Assembly: GCA_037178625.1 (NCBI GenBank)
Contig: CM074132.1
Span: 1,984,001-2,048,000 of the forward strand
Direction: 5' to 3'
Origin: Skeletonema tropicum
Lineage: Eukaryota > Bacillariophyta > Thalassiosirophyceae > Thalassiosirales > Thalassiosiraceae
Length of the DNA: 64,000 bases
In this document: positions 53,586 through 63,385 of the stretch, piece after piece
Numbering within the stretch: position 1 is the first letter of the stretch
How the letters are laid out: each line of letters starts with the position of its first letter
Translations under genes and position numbers: made by a program
The notes under the pieces: model-generated
The model's input: the letters and a program-made list of their open reading frames with translations, nothing else
The model's database searches: none
What the model was told of the DNA's origin: nothing

Positions 53586-55050
53586 ATGAAGTACTCTCTA
53601 TTCGCAGTATTGTCCGCCTTAACATCCTTCACCACCGCCGCCCAAGAAGACGATGGCCTCATCCGCATGAAACTCATGAAGCGAACCGATCATGAAATGG
53701 TCGCACAGCATCTCGAACGTGAAAATAAAGCTCTCCTCTCGGCACTCGAAGCCAAGAACAACCCAGACATCACTCTAGTTTCCAAGGCGGCATCTGCCTC
53801 TCTTCGTGGTGCACAACCCTCCTTTGAGGAGCAACTTGCCGTCGCTCAGGGGAAATCGGAGAGTGTCACTATTAAAGACTTACTCGAATGCCCAATATTA
53901 CGGTGTATTGGAAGTGGGTAGTCCTCCTCAAGTCCTTCACTGTCATCTTTGACACTGGTTCCTCCAACCTCTGGATCCCACAAATCGGTTGTAAGAACTG
54001 TGGGTACTGGTTTTTGAACGGTGGCAAACATAAGTATGACCACTCCAAATCTTCCACTTATCAAGTGGACGGGGCCGATTTCCACATTCAATACGGGTCC
54101 GGTGATGTCAAGGGTTCCTTCTCCGTGGATGATGTCACTTTAGCTGAGGATATTGTGATCAAGGGACAGAAATTCGCCGAGGTTAGTGATGCCGGTGGAT
54201 TGGGTATGGGGTACACGATGGGCAAGTTTGATGGGTAAGTATGTTTGCTGTTCGTTTCCATTTGCATCTTGCATCTTCTCTTTTTTCATCATGATGCTAA
54301 TAATATCAATCGTGTACCTCTCTCTTCAGTATTATGGGACTTGGGTTCGATGGGCTTTCGCTTGGAAACGCCGAGACGGTGTTTAAGAATGCAATGGATC
54401 AGGGTATGGTGAAGGAGGGGGTGTTTGCCTTTGCTTTGGGGGATAATAAAGAGGGGGAGTTGACATTTTGGTGGAGTTGGTGAGTATTCATCTTGCTGTT
54501 CTGTTCTGTTCATTGATTGCTTGTTCTTTTTTCATCATGCTCATATCAGTCGTTACCTCTCTCTCTCTCGCTTCAACCATTTTACGTAGATAAATCCAAG
54601 TTCAAGGGAGAAATCACATGGGTCAAACTTGAGGAGCCAAAATACTGGCAAATCTCTCTTGACAACGTCTCCTGTTGGATCATACTCCTCTGGAAAGACC
54701 AACGGTAATTGTCGATAGTGGTACCTCCCTCATTACCGGACCCGTCCATGGAAATCCAAAAGATTGCCTCCACAGTTGGTGCCCAAGCCAACTTGTTGGG
54801 ACAATACACCATTGATTGTTCCTTGGTACCCACTCTACCCCAACTTGACTTTACCATTAATGGTAAGGCGTGGACTGTGCCAGGAAAAGATCTCGTGATT
54901 CAATCTGGGGGAACTTGTTTGTTCGCCATGATGGGAATGGACATTCCTACTGGACCTCAGTGGATTTTGGGTGATGTTTTCATGCGAAAGTTCTACACTG
55001 TTTTTGATTATGAAAATGAGCAGGTGGGATTTGCTGAGCCCACTTATTAG
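53586..55050 (+). CDS. Pepsin-like aspartic protease (cathepsin D type), three exons, several frame changes
   Basis: Secreted or vacuolar protease. Signal peptide [19 protein letters not shown] and a propeptide are followed by the first catalytic site, [12 protein letters not shown] (54000 region), with [12 protein letters not shown] and the flap [14 protein letters not shown]. Intron 1 is 54235-54329 (gtaagt ... cttcag). Exon 2 gives [20 protein letters not shown]. Intron 2 is 54480-54589 (gtgagt ... acgtag). Exon 3 gives [20 protein letters not shown], the second catalytic site [12 protein letters not shown], and [20 protein letters not shown] near the end. One extra base each at 53880-53881, 53934-53935 and 54466-54469, and two or three more near 54672-54738, must be removed to keep one frame. 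Both introns and both catalytic Asp sites are preserved, which argues for errors in the sequence rather than decay. Confidence 0.8.
54235..54329 (+). other. Spliceosomal intron
   Basis: Intron 1 of the aspartic protease gene, 95 bp, gtaagt to ttcag; removal joins KFDG to IMGLGF. Confidence 0.8.
54480..54589 (+). other. Spliceosomal intron
   Basis: Intron 2 of the aspartic protease gene, 110 bp, gtgagt to cgtag; it joins TFGGV (after one T is dropped) to DKSKFKGE. Confidence 0.75.
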
Positions 55051-55203
55051 ATAGGAGGGGGAGCCACTCTGATGGGGAACAGCATCCCTATGGGGCTTTG
55101 GAGATCGGGCAACTCAACTGGTTGTCTTCTTTTGTATTCGTCAAAATATCATATTGTAGGGGTAATGTAAAGAAATGATTCAATTATTGAATTCTTGTTA
55201 AGG

Positions 55204-56868
55204 TCAAAACTGACCGAAAACGAAGCCATAAACTTCCACGTCCAACACATCAAACACACCACCATTTCCCTCCACCAAGGGTTCGTTGCAGAATGCCTCA
55301 CACCGTGCCGTGGTCCCTCTTGCAAATCCATCTTCCAAGCATAAACCAAACCCATCACCACTTTTCATCCCAAGACCGCCACCGAATGCAATGATTCTTC
55401 GTGTTGAATCCAACAATATCTTCTTTGAAGTGCCCTCCATCCCACCCGACTTCATTCTATGTGGACTTCCTTCGAAAAACTCCCTTAATGAGTTTTGCTT
55501 CCCATCATACACTGTGAATGTATCATCCTTTTCTGCTCGAAACAAGCACGATCGAGCCGTACCCGGACGAGGAGAAGATGTAGCAATAGCATCAGCATAC
55601 CCACCTATAACTTCTCCCTTGGTAGTTTTCACAACCAAGAGGGTGGATGAGTCACCAAACTTTGCATTCCAATTGGTAATGTGTTTTTCAAATGATACAA
55701 ATGAATCGCCATCACGAGATAGGCTGTAAATTCGTTTCCATGGGCGATGATGCAGTCCGATTGGGAGGACTGCTTCTCGGAGAGCCACCATTTGTGCATT
55801 GGATAGGAGAAACTTGGGAGAAGAACGGTCTTCTTGGATTGTTTTGACTGGTTCAAGTGCATCTTCGTCCTCTTCTTCTTCACTGAGTAGCGATGGGTCT
55901 ATTTCGAGTTCATGTAGGTCGTTAAGATATGTGTATCGACTAAATAATACGCTGAGGCGACGGTACCAAACAAATTGACTGCTGTGAGCAGCCATGGCCA
56001 TCCAAACTAGGACTGGATCAAATAAGCGGCATCGCAAGTGCTTTCCATCAGATGTTGGATTCATTCTCGAGAAACTTCTGAACTGAATACTGTTTTTGTT
56101 GAATAAAAAGCCACCCAAGAGAAGGTAGATTGTGTACAAAAACATTTGAAATAACCAAATGAGAACAATTGGTAGTAACTCTACAAAGATCCAAAGAAAG
56201 TACTTGTACAGTGGATTTGAAATTGTTTTCAGTGCAAAGACACGCAAGTCGACTTCAATGGGATTGTTGCCATCTTGTCCATTGGTAACAGCAGAGATAC
56301 TAGCTTGCTGCGTTAGTTTCAGTCTAGTCAATAATTTCTCATCATCATCTTTTTTAACGTGACATTTTTCATGAAGAAAATGATTTATGCCTCGGAAAAC
56401 GTCCACATGATTCGGATGGCCAGATACACCTCCCTGATCAAAGGTGATGATGTTCATGTTAACTTGTCGTTGTGTAGATTGTTGCTTGTTTATGGATCCG
56501 ATTATCTTCTGGGTATGTTCTAGTACAGTATTGGCAATAAGATCCGAGTTCCAAACCTCATTTGGTCCATCTTTCAGCCGATCGTCATCCAACACAACTG
56601 ATGTGACATCTGAAGTTCTTTTGTGACCGTCTATACCAATGAGAGACCAAGCTTTATACAGCTCTTTCGTACGAATTGGCCCATCTGACACATCACGGTA
56701 GTCGCCATTGCTCAGGCAAAGTAGCTGAATATTGGGTATTATTTGACTGTGACGTTCGTCATGATTTGAATCAAGATGGATAAGATTCCGCAGTGTAGGG
56801 ATGAAGAACATGGATTCATCGTCTGGATGGGCTGTGATTAGCAGCCAAATGTCTTGATCTGTGGTCAT
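55204..56868 (-). CDS. PIG-L deacetylase fused to a TLDc domain
   Basis: An intact 554-residue frame with two domains. Residues 1-170 are a PIG-L / GlcNAc-phosphatidylinositol de-N-acetylase: WLLITAHPDDESMFF (zinc site AHPDDE at 13-18), LLCLSNGDYRDVSDGPIRTK, and FDQGGVSGHPNHVDVF (second metal site, HPNH 151-154). Residues about 221-255 are one or two membrane helices (YFLWIFVELLPIVLIWLFQM ...). Residues about 355-554 look like a TLDc domain, as in OXR1/NCOA7: WKRIYSLSRDGDSFVSFEKH, LLVVKTTKGEVIGGYA, SCLFRAEKDDTFTVYDG, FGGGLGMKSGDGFGLCLED and the final VEVYGFVF. PIG-L acts in the second step of GPI anchor synthesis at the ER. TLDc domains are linked to oxidative-stress protection and V-ATPase regulation. 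The one-frame join shows the fusion is real in this sequence. Confidence 0.85.
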   Translation of the reverse strand: MTTDQDIWLLITAHPDDESMFFIPTLRNLIHLDSNHDERHSQIIPNIQLLCLSNGDYRDVSDGPIRTKELYKAWSLIGIDGHKRTSDVTSVVLDDDRLKDGPNEVWNSDLIANTVLEHTQKIIGSINKQQSTQRQVNMNIITFDQGGVSGHPNHVDVFRGINHFLHEKCHVKKDDDEKLLTRLKLTQQASISAVTNGQDGNNPIEVDLRVFALKTISNPLYKYFLWIFVELLPIVLIWLFQMFLYTIYLLLGGFLFNKNSIQFRSFSRMNPTSDGKHLRCRLFDPVLVWMAMAAHSSQFVWYRRLSVLFSRYTYLNDLHELEIDPSLLSEEEEDEDALEPVKTIQEDRSSPKFLLSNAQMVALREAVLPIGLHHRPWKRIYSLSRDGDSFVSFEKHITNWNAKFGDSSTLLVVKTTKGEVIGGYADAIATSSPRPGTARSCLFRAEKDDTFTVYDGKQNSLREFFEGSPHRMKSGGMEGTSKKILLDSTRRIIAFGGGLGMKSGDGFGLCLEDGFARGTTARCEAFCNEPLVEGNGGVFDVLDVEVYGFVFGQF

Positions 56869-57911
56869 GCTGTATCGCCGTTGCTCTAGGAGATGAGTAA
56901 GTAGTGCGTTGACCTTACTTAGTCTTCAACATAGTACGGTGCTCTCTTGTTGCTGGCGGACGACGGACCCCCTCTACTCTCTGGTCTCTGGCCAAGGGCC
57001 AAGGGCCAAGGGGGGAAAAAATTTCACCACGGAAAAAATGGCACCAACTCGAAACTCGAATCTCCACACAAAACACTACTCTAACAAAACACAACACATC
57101 GATTCTACACCCATCCAATGCTGGTTCTGCGCGTCCATATAGCCCTCCCAACCCACTCCCCGCCCATAATATGATATTAGACACTCATACCTTTCGATAG
57201 AACCACTGGTCAACGTTATATGTAGTATATTCGCATAGCAGCAGCAGCACAGGCATGCAGATATGCCGTAGGCATGCCTCATTCTAGCTCGAAATAGCAT
57301 GTAATAGGTGCTCTTTCTCGACGAATTTTAATCTCTTCTGCATCAGATAATGTATATATATTGTTTGGGATGCTTTGTTTAGGCTGTTTTATGCATTTTT
57401 GTCGAGTATTATGGCCAAATTCATGACTTTGTTCATTTTGTTAGTGTTTTGTGGGATGTTTTGAGACAGGCACCGGTGCCAATTTTTTCCCGCCAGTAGA
57501 TAGGCGTGCCAGGGATAAGTAGTGCGGCACCGGTGCCAATTTTTTCCCGCCAGTAGCCTTCCACAGGCGTGTCTCTGTTTTTTTGGTTTTGATATAAAGC
57601 TATTGCACGGGAACCGTTATTTTAGTGGGGTCGGTGGTCTACTGCCAACGTGTGCCTTATGCATGCAGGAGGACGACTTGCAAATTGAGGCCATCGCTAA
57701 CACTCTAGAGCTGGGTCAGCGAGTCACTCAGATGCTTGTGACACTCCTTGTGAGATTGATTTACTTTTGGTTCACACATACTCATGATCTACAGCCTTCT
57801 ACAGCTAGCTTCTCTCTCTAGAGGTAGGCAGATCTTTTGCACCAACGGCATCAATTTGGTACAACTGAAGATTTTGTGGGTACATAAAATTCTTTAAACT
57901 AAGTGAAAAGT
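56869..57911. other. Intergenic region with a duplicated 30-bp word
   Basis: GGCACCGGTGCCAATTTTTT plus cccgccagtag occurs at 57469-57498 and again at 57527-57557; its core GGCACCGGTGCC is a perfect palindrome. 57650-57755 matches 62100-62195 (part of the larger segmental duplication). A plus-strand frame at 57522-57821 has no recognisable domain. Confidence 0.5.
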
Positions 57912-59024
57912 CTATCTCAGGAAGCAGTTCCCTTCTAGTACACATTTGGGGCGTTTCCTAGCATTTTTCCAAGGTGGACTCACATGAGCCATTCCTCTAT
58001 GATGTGTCTTGGGAGTTAAGTGAAAGTGCCAGGAGTGCATCTCTTCACAAGCATGGTAATATGATTGGTATTGATAACACTGCTTTATGGCCCAAATCGC
58101 TGCATTTTCTGCCCGCATCTCATTCATGAAGAAGAACTCCTTCTTTCTACCGCCCCTCTTCATTCGTTGGAAGGGTTCTGGTTTGAGTGTCCCCTTGAGC
58201 TTATTCTTGTGAAAGATCCATGTATCAATAGAGCCTGGGATAGTCATGCAATTATCTTGTGTCTTTTGTTCTTCATTTCTTGGATCAAGATATTGTGGGT
58301 GGACTTTTCCGACTATCTGCTTGTAGAAGTAGTCCGCCTCGGGTGATATCAAGTTGCTGTATCCACGTGTTCCCAATGAAATGAGAACTTCTGGATTCAA
58401 GAAACGAGCATGTTTCATGGTATCATCAAATGCTTGATCTGCATTCGCCATGACGACAATGTCCCCAGTCACATAGTCGGATACTGCATTCTGGAACATA
58501 TGGTAGTAATTTGGCTGACCGTTTGGTAATCCTACGCAAGTTACTTTCGAGAATAGGTCGACGTGATTGTCCGATCCGATGGGAAATGATGTGATGTCAA
58601 GCGTACGGCTAAGCTGAATCATCCCTTTGAGGAATAGGTCACAATTGGCAGTTTCCTTTACTCCATCGAGAAAGATAACAACCTGATCAAAGTGCGGGTT
58701 GAGAATGTTTGCCAACAACGCTGCTCTAATTTCGAGTCGATGTGGATGAACTTCCGTTCCCTTTTCCTGTGCCCAAAAGCTTGTTACATAGGAGATCTTG
58801 GGTTGTGATGCATCTGTCCGGACAGCAATAGAAAATGCATGGTTCCAATTAATTTAGAGCAAGAGCCCTCCGGCCACGGAGAGAGACTGACCTGTCATCG
58901 GCCAACTCTCCAACTGGTAGAGAGTCTTGAGCATCGTCGAGATCGTCGTCTTCATTCCGAAGCCGATGACCGCCAACAGGGCAGAGACCGCAAAAAGGGT
59001 CAGAATAGTAAGTTTCGTCCACAT
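57912..59024 (-). pseudogene. Glycosyltransferase-like type II membrane protein, broken copy
   Basis: Paralogue of the intact gene at 62267-63385. From the ATG at 59024 it reads MWTKLTILTLFAVSALLAVI (signal anchor), then loses one base just after GMKT and stops at 58854. The remaining frame (57912-58718 and its upstream part) is very similar to the intact copy: VVIFLDGVKETANCDLFLKG, GDIVVMANADQAFDDTMKHA, SIDTWIFHKNKLKGTLKPEP. A compensating extra base lies beside the stop (ctaaattaattgg versus cttaataattgg). Whether this is real decay or read error cannot be told here. Confidence 0.7.
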
Positions 59025-59188
59025 TGCTGTTTTGCCTTGTAGGTTGTATGATACTAAATCTGAGCTCACATAGGGGCTACTCGTGAAGCGTGGATCGCTA
59101 CAGAAGGAATGAAAGCGTTGTTTGCTGTGTTGACATAAGTAGAAAGATACCATAGATAGCAGGTGTTGTGTGGTGCTGATCCATTGAT

Positions 59189-59283
59189 ACGGTACTCAGT
59201 GACCGACCAGTTAATATGTGACGGTACTCAGTAACCGACCAGTTAATAGTTTACGGTACTCAGAGACCTACCAAGTAAACTTG
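59189..59283. repeat. Three tandem copies of a 32-bp unit
   Basis: Units start acggtactcag and contain gaccgaccagttaat-type sequence at 59189, 59221 and 59253; the third is more diverged. It has no spacers of CRISPR type. Confidence 0.8.
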
Positions 59284-59745
59284 ACGGTATTGATGACTTT
59301 ACAGTCCGGGGAAATGTGTGATTTCAGTATTTGATTCTTACGTACATTTCGTATGAATTATCATCCGGCACTAGGCTCTCGCAATAAAAATTTAACGGTA
59401 TTGTACCATCTTCCTGCTTCCTGTTGTGACCACTGACTTGAATTACTCCTATCAAATAAGTAGAAAAACGCAGTCGGTGTACTAATATCACTAACTGCGA
59501 AAGGACGTCACATGTCGAAGATTGAAAAGAAGAGCGGATATCTCGGTGACTACGAGGGAACATTAAAATAGGCGATGTACAACAGATGGTGTTTGGTGAA
59601 GTCGACACCTTTAGTAATCCAAACCGGGCCAATCCAAGGCGGAATGCCGAAACACGATGTTGTACATGGAGAAAAAGAGGATAAGCTGAACGCAAAGGAG
59701 CTTTCTGCAGCTTTACTCGCGAAAGGGTTTAACAGCTTTCCGGGT

Positions 59746-59767
59746 ATGGTCGCGCATGCGCGACCAT
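59746..59767. repeat. Perfect 22-bp palindrome
   Basis: The centre is CGCGCATGCGCG, extended symmetrically by GGT/ACC and then AT on each side. It sits inside a short open frame of doubtful reality. Confidence 0.7.
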
Positions 59768-60614
59768 TTTTGCCGCCTAGCTTCCTACGTAGTTAATAAA
59801 AAAATAGCAACAACTAACATTTAGAAGACGTTCAGTGCAGTTATGAAAAGCCAAGAAGCAGCTCTTTCCATCGGTGTAGTCTACCGATAACGAAGCTCGA
59901 CTATTTTGGCGGTTACAATGCAGGAAAGGCAACGGGTCAACATTTTTGTGTGTCAAAAATCATCAAAAAAATAGCCGCCGGCCGCCGGCCGCCGACCATG
60001 GCAGTTCTGGTGTTACTATGTCGCTTACAACCTGTTACATGCAGCATACCGCATATCCAACGAAAGCTCATGACATACCAAACCGGATAGTGTGCGTAGC
60101 GTTGCATGAGATGGACAATATCACCGTCGGATCACCCCCTATATGTAGGCGGTATTTTTCCCATCACCGCATCGTCGGCCCTACACATAAGATAGGTATG
60201 GGACGATTAAACCGGATCACCGACCGAACCAAGGCACCATACCTCGCGCATATGTTATTAGAAGAGATATGTATAGTCCGATCGGTTCGTAATAGCGTTT
60301 TATTGGCATAGAAGTGGCTATAGGAAGTGAGGCGGGTGCGTCGGGCGACGAAAAATATCGACCAAGTGTGTAGTACATAAGAGCATGGTATAAACAATGA
60401 ATCCATGAACCCAGCTGCAACAATCGACTAACAACTACCATTACTATTGATCCGTGGCGTTGGATTCATTAATATAGGCCATTGCTGTCAACAGGAGAGC
60501 ATGGTAAGAAGCAGATCGGCCGCCATGGTTCGTAGGGAGAAGGTGTTTTTTTTGCTAGATAATACTACGTACGACGGTAAAAGGGGCTAGGAAGAATGTT
60601 GGCGCAAAAAAACT

Positions 60615-61150
60615 TATAAAGGCCGTGCGCCGCGCCAAAATCTTCGTTTTTTGGAACCGGAGCCTTTTTTCAATTTTTTTTGTTAGTGAAATGCTCTAGC
60701 TTTGGGCCACAATGGCCAAAATTATATTTTGGGGGAGTTGCCGAATATGCTTTTCTAGTATCACCATCCTTTTGTCGACCATAATGGGGGTTCTATACAT
60801 GTGTTGGCTGTAAAATAATTCCAATGCTCCGCTGAGAAATGCATGTGAGAGTCCACTCTAGCTTTTTGCTGCACAAATTTGGCAGGCCATCAGCCATCAA
60901 AGCTAGTACCAAGCTAGAGGGCACCTTCAAATGCATATCTCGACGAAAATATAAGGCTTCATCACCTGCCCCTCAGTATATATACTCTCATAATAGTCAC
61001 CTAAAGGATAGTATCTCGGGACAAGCATGTAAACCACTTCCCTGAAACTTAATTTTGGCCACCATGGCCCAAAGCTCTAGAGCATTTCACTAACAAAAAA
61101 ATTGCGGGAAAGGCTCCGGTTCCAAAAAATCGACGCGCACGGCCTTTATA
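60615..61150. mobile_element. 536-bp inverted-repeat (foldback/MITE-like) element with TA ends
   Basis: Arms of about 110 bp at 60615-60727 and, inverted, 61042-61150 both start TATAAAGGCCGTGCGC and contain ttttttggaaccggagcc and gttagtgaaatgctctag. They differ by a 13-base insertion and a few substitutions. If the outer TA pairs are the duplicated target, it would be a Tc1/mariner-type non-autonomous element. No transposase is present. Confidence 0.65.
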
Positions 61151-61745
61151 CCCGGAAAGCTATTAACTGAAAGGGTAGGAAAGCAGACCTTGTCAAGCAC
61201 TGTCAAAGTGCAGGAATAGCAACAACAAGGACAGTTCCAAATGTAATGCAACCAGGATCGTTGGGCAAAGCGAAGGGATCGCTACACTTATTGTACGAAC
61301 GAGGGATGGTCGACAAGAACAACTTGAGTCAATATACACAAAGGGGGAGTAGACACGCTTGGCAACTGTATCAAAGAGACAAGTCTTGATCATTTGATGG
61401 ATCAATTGGAAGATTTTGCAAACGAGAGGACCATGTTACAAATGATATGAGAGGAATTGGGTTGTATGATAGATCGAACTCCGAAATGTACTCTAGAAGT
61501 TGCAGGTGAAGGTGTAGAGTATGACTGGGCGATGGGCATTACGAAAGCAAAAAACAGCAGGATGCGTTCGATGGCTTGGTAAAGGAAAGCATGGGGGCAA
61601 GTGTATTTTCAATTGAGTGCACAAGGGAGTTCTCCCGGAGGGCACGCCAATTCATGATATCATATTATAAGCTCGAGAAAGATGGCAAAGCCACGACGCC
61701 ACTGGACATCAAGAAGTACAAATAGGAGAGGAAGTCTCATACAAT

Positions 61746-61990
61746 CAATGAGAGACCAAGCTCTACACAGCTCTTTCGTACGAACCGGCCTATCTGAAAC
61801 ATCACGGTAGTCGCCATTGCCATTGCTCAGGCAAAGTAGCTGAATATTGGGTTTTGACTGCTATTAGATGATGAGATGGATAAGATTCCGCAGTGTAGGG
61901 ATGAAGAACATGGATTCATCGTCTGGATGGGCTGTGAGTAGCAGCCAAATATCTTGATCTGTGGTCATGTTGTATCGCCGTTGCTACTTA
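61746..61990 (-). pseudogene. 5' fragment of the PIG-L/TLDc fusion gene
   Basis: Corresponds to 56637-56890, the first 70-80 codons of the fusion gene and its start region, in the same orientation, with short deletions (for example the stretch after ttgggt). It carries the AHPDDE coding region but no downstream part. Confidence 0.8.
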
Positions 61991-62266
61991 TGATGAGTAC
62001 CCGTTGGTGCTTGATTGACCTTTACCCTCCGTTACCGTTACATACTACTTTATCTTGACAACATGGTTTGTGGTTGCGGTTTGCGGTTTGCTCGGATCTT
62101 GGATGTACTTATGCAGCAGGAGTTGCAAACTGAGGCCATCGTTAACACTAGAGCTGGGTCAGCGGGTCACTTAGATGCTTGTGACACCCTTGGTGTACCA
62201 ATTCATTGCGTACCCTTGAGATTGATGGTATAACTATGTCTTAGTAGATACACGAAATTTTTTAAA

Positions 62267-63385
62267 CTAAGGATTTCTTAGGAAGCAGTTCCCTTCTTGT
62301 CCACATTTGGGGCGTTTCGAAGGGTAAGGATGGTTCCAAGGTGGACTCACACGACCACCTCTCTGATGTGTCTTGGGAGTTAAGTGAAAGTGCCAGGAGT
62401 TAATGTATTCGCAAGCATTGTAATATGAATGGAATTCATAACACTGGTTTACGGCCCAAATCGCTGCATTTTCTGCCTGCATCACATTCATGAAGAAGAA
62501 CTCCTTTCTACCGTTGTTCATTCGTTGAAAGGGTTCTGGTTTGAGTGTCCCCTTGAGCTTATTCTTGTGGAAGATCCATGTATCAATAGAGCCTGGGATA
62601 TTCATGCAATTATCTGGAGTTTTTACTGCTTCGTTTTTTGGATCAAGATATTGTGGGTGGAATTTTCCGACTATCTGCTTGTAGAAGTAGTCCGCCTCGG
62701 GTGGTGTCAAGTTGTTGTTGTATCCTCGTGTTCCCAATGAAATGAGAACTTCTGGATTCAAGTGACGAGCATATTTCATGGTTGTATCAAATGCTTGATC
62801 TGCATTCGCCATGACGACAATGTCCCCCGTCACATAGTCGGATACTGCATTCTGGAACATTTGGTAGTAGTTTGGCTGACCGTTTGGTGAATCTACACAA
62901 GTTACTTTGGAGAATAGGTCGACGTGATTGTCCGATCCGATGGGAAATGATGTGATGTCAAGCGTACGGCTAAGCTGAATCATCCCTTTGAGGAATAAGT
63001 CACAATTGGCAGTTTCCTTTACTCCATCGAGAAAGATAACAACCTGATCAAAGTGCGGGTTGAGAATGTTTGCCAACAACGCTGCTCTAATTTCGATTCG
63101 ATGTGGATGAACTTCCGTTCCCTTTTCCTGTGCCCAAAAGCTTGTTACGTAGGAGACCTTGGGTTGTGATGCATTTGTCCGGACAGCAATAGAAAATGCA
63201 TGGTTCCAATTATTAAGAGCAAGAGCCCTCCGGCCACGGAGAGAGACTGACCTGTCATCGGCCAACTCTCCGACTGGTAGAGAGTCTTGAGCATCGTCGA
63301 GATCGGAGGTCTTCATTCCGAAACCGATGACCGCCAACAGAGCGGAGACCGCAAAAAGGGTCAGAATAATAAGTTTCGTCCACAT
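62267..63385 (-). CDS. Glycosyltransferase-like type II membrane protein, intact copy
   Basis: The 372-residue protein starts with a signal anchor (LIILTLFAVSALLAVIGFGM). After a stem it has a luminal domain beginning KVSYVTSFWAQEKGTEVHPH, RIEIRAALLANILNPHFDQV and VVIFLDGVKE. This is followed by MFQNAVSDYVTGDIVVMANA, where the NAD in VMANADQAFD stands where a DxD metal site would be in nucleotide-sugar transferases. Conserved NIPGSIDTWIFHKNKL and several Cys (CKQ-type pairs near the end, KCGQEGNCFLRNP) follow. The alpha/beta order suggests a GT-A fold, but no exact family can be named. It is the undamaged member of a tandem pair with 57912-59024. Confidence 0.65.
   Translation of the reverse strand: MWTKLIILTLFAVSALLAVIGFGMKTSDLDDAQDSLPVGELADDRSVSLRGRRALALNNWNHAFSIAVRTNASQPKVSYVTSFWAQEKGTEVHPHRIEIRAALLANILNPHFDQVVIFLDGVKETANCDLFLKGMIQLSRTLDITSFPIGSDNHVDLFSKVTCVDSPNGQPNYYQMFQNAVSDYVTGDIVVMANADQAFDTTMKYARHLNPEVLISLGTRGYNNNLTPPEADYFYKQIVGKFHPQYLDPKNEAVKTPDNCMNIPGSIDTWIFHKNKLKGTLKPEPFQRMNNGRKEFFFMNVMQAENAAIWAVNQCYEFHSYYNACEYINSWHFHLTPKTHQRGGRVSPPWNHPYPSKRPKCGQEGNCFLRNP

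Larger units (their letters stand above)
59025..61745. other. Gene-poor, repeat-rich stretch
   Basis: Includes a tandem repeat (59189-59283), a perfect 22-bp palindrome (59746-59767), a GCCGCCGGCC-rich tract near 59974-59995 and a 536-bp inverted-repeat element (60615-61150). Only short frames are seen; one at 59575-59796 (MYNRWCLVKSTPLVIQTGPI ... PFLPPSFLRS) has no known domain. Confidence 0.5.

Noticed and set aside
2263..54469. Programmed ribosomal frameshifting as an explanation for the many one-base frame changes
   Set aside because: The sites share no slippery heptamer or common motif, both +1 and -1 corrections occur, and they hit unrelated genes including ribosomal P0. Sequence error is simpler.
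59189..59283. Possible CRISPR array
   Set aside because: The three 32-bp units are directly adjacent without unique spacers, and the genes here are eukaryotic.
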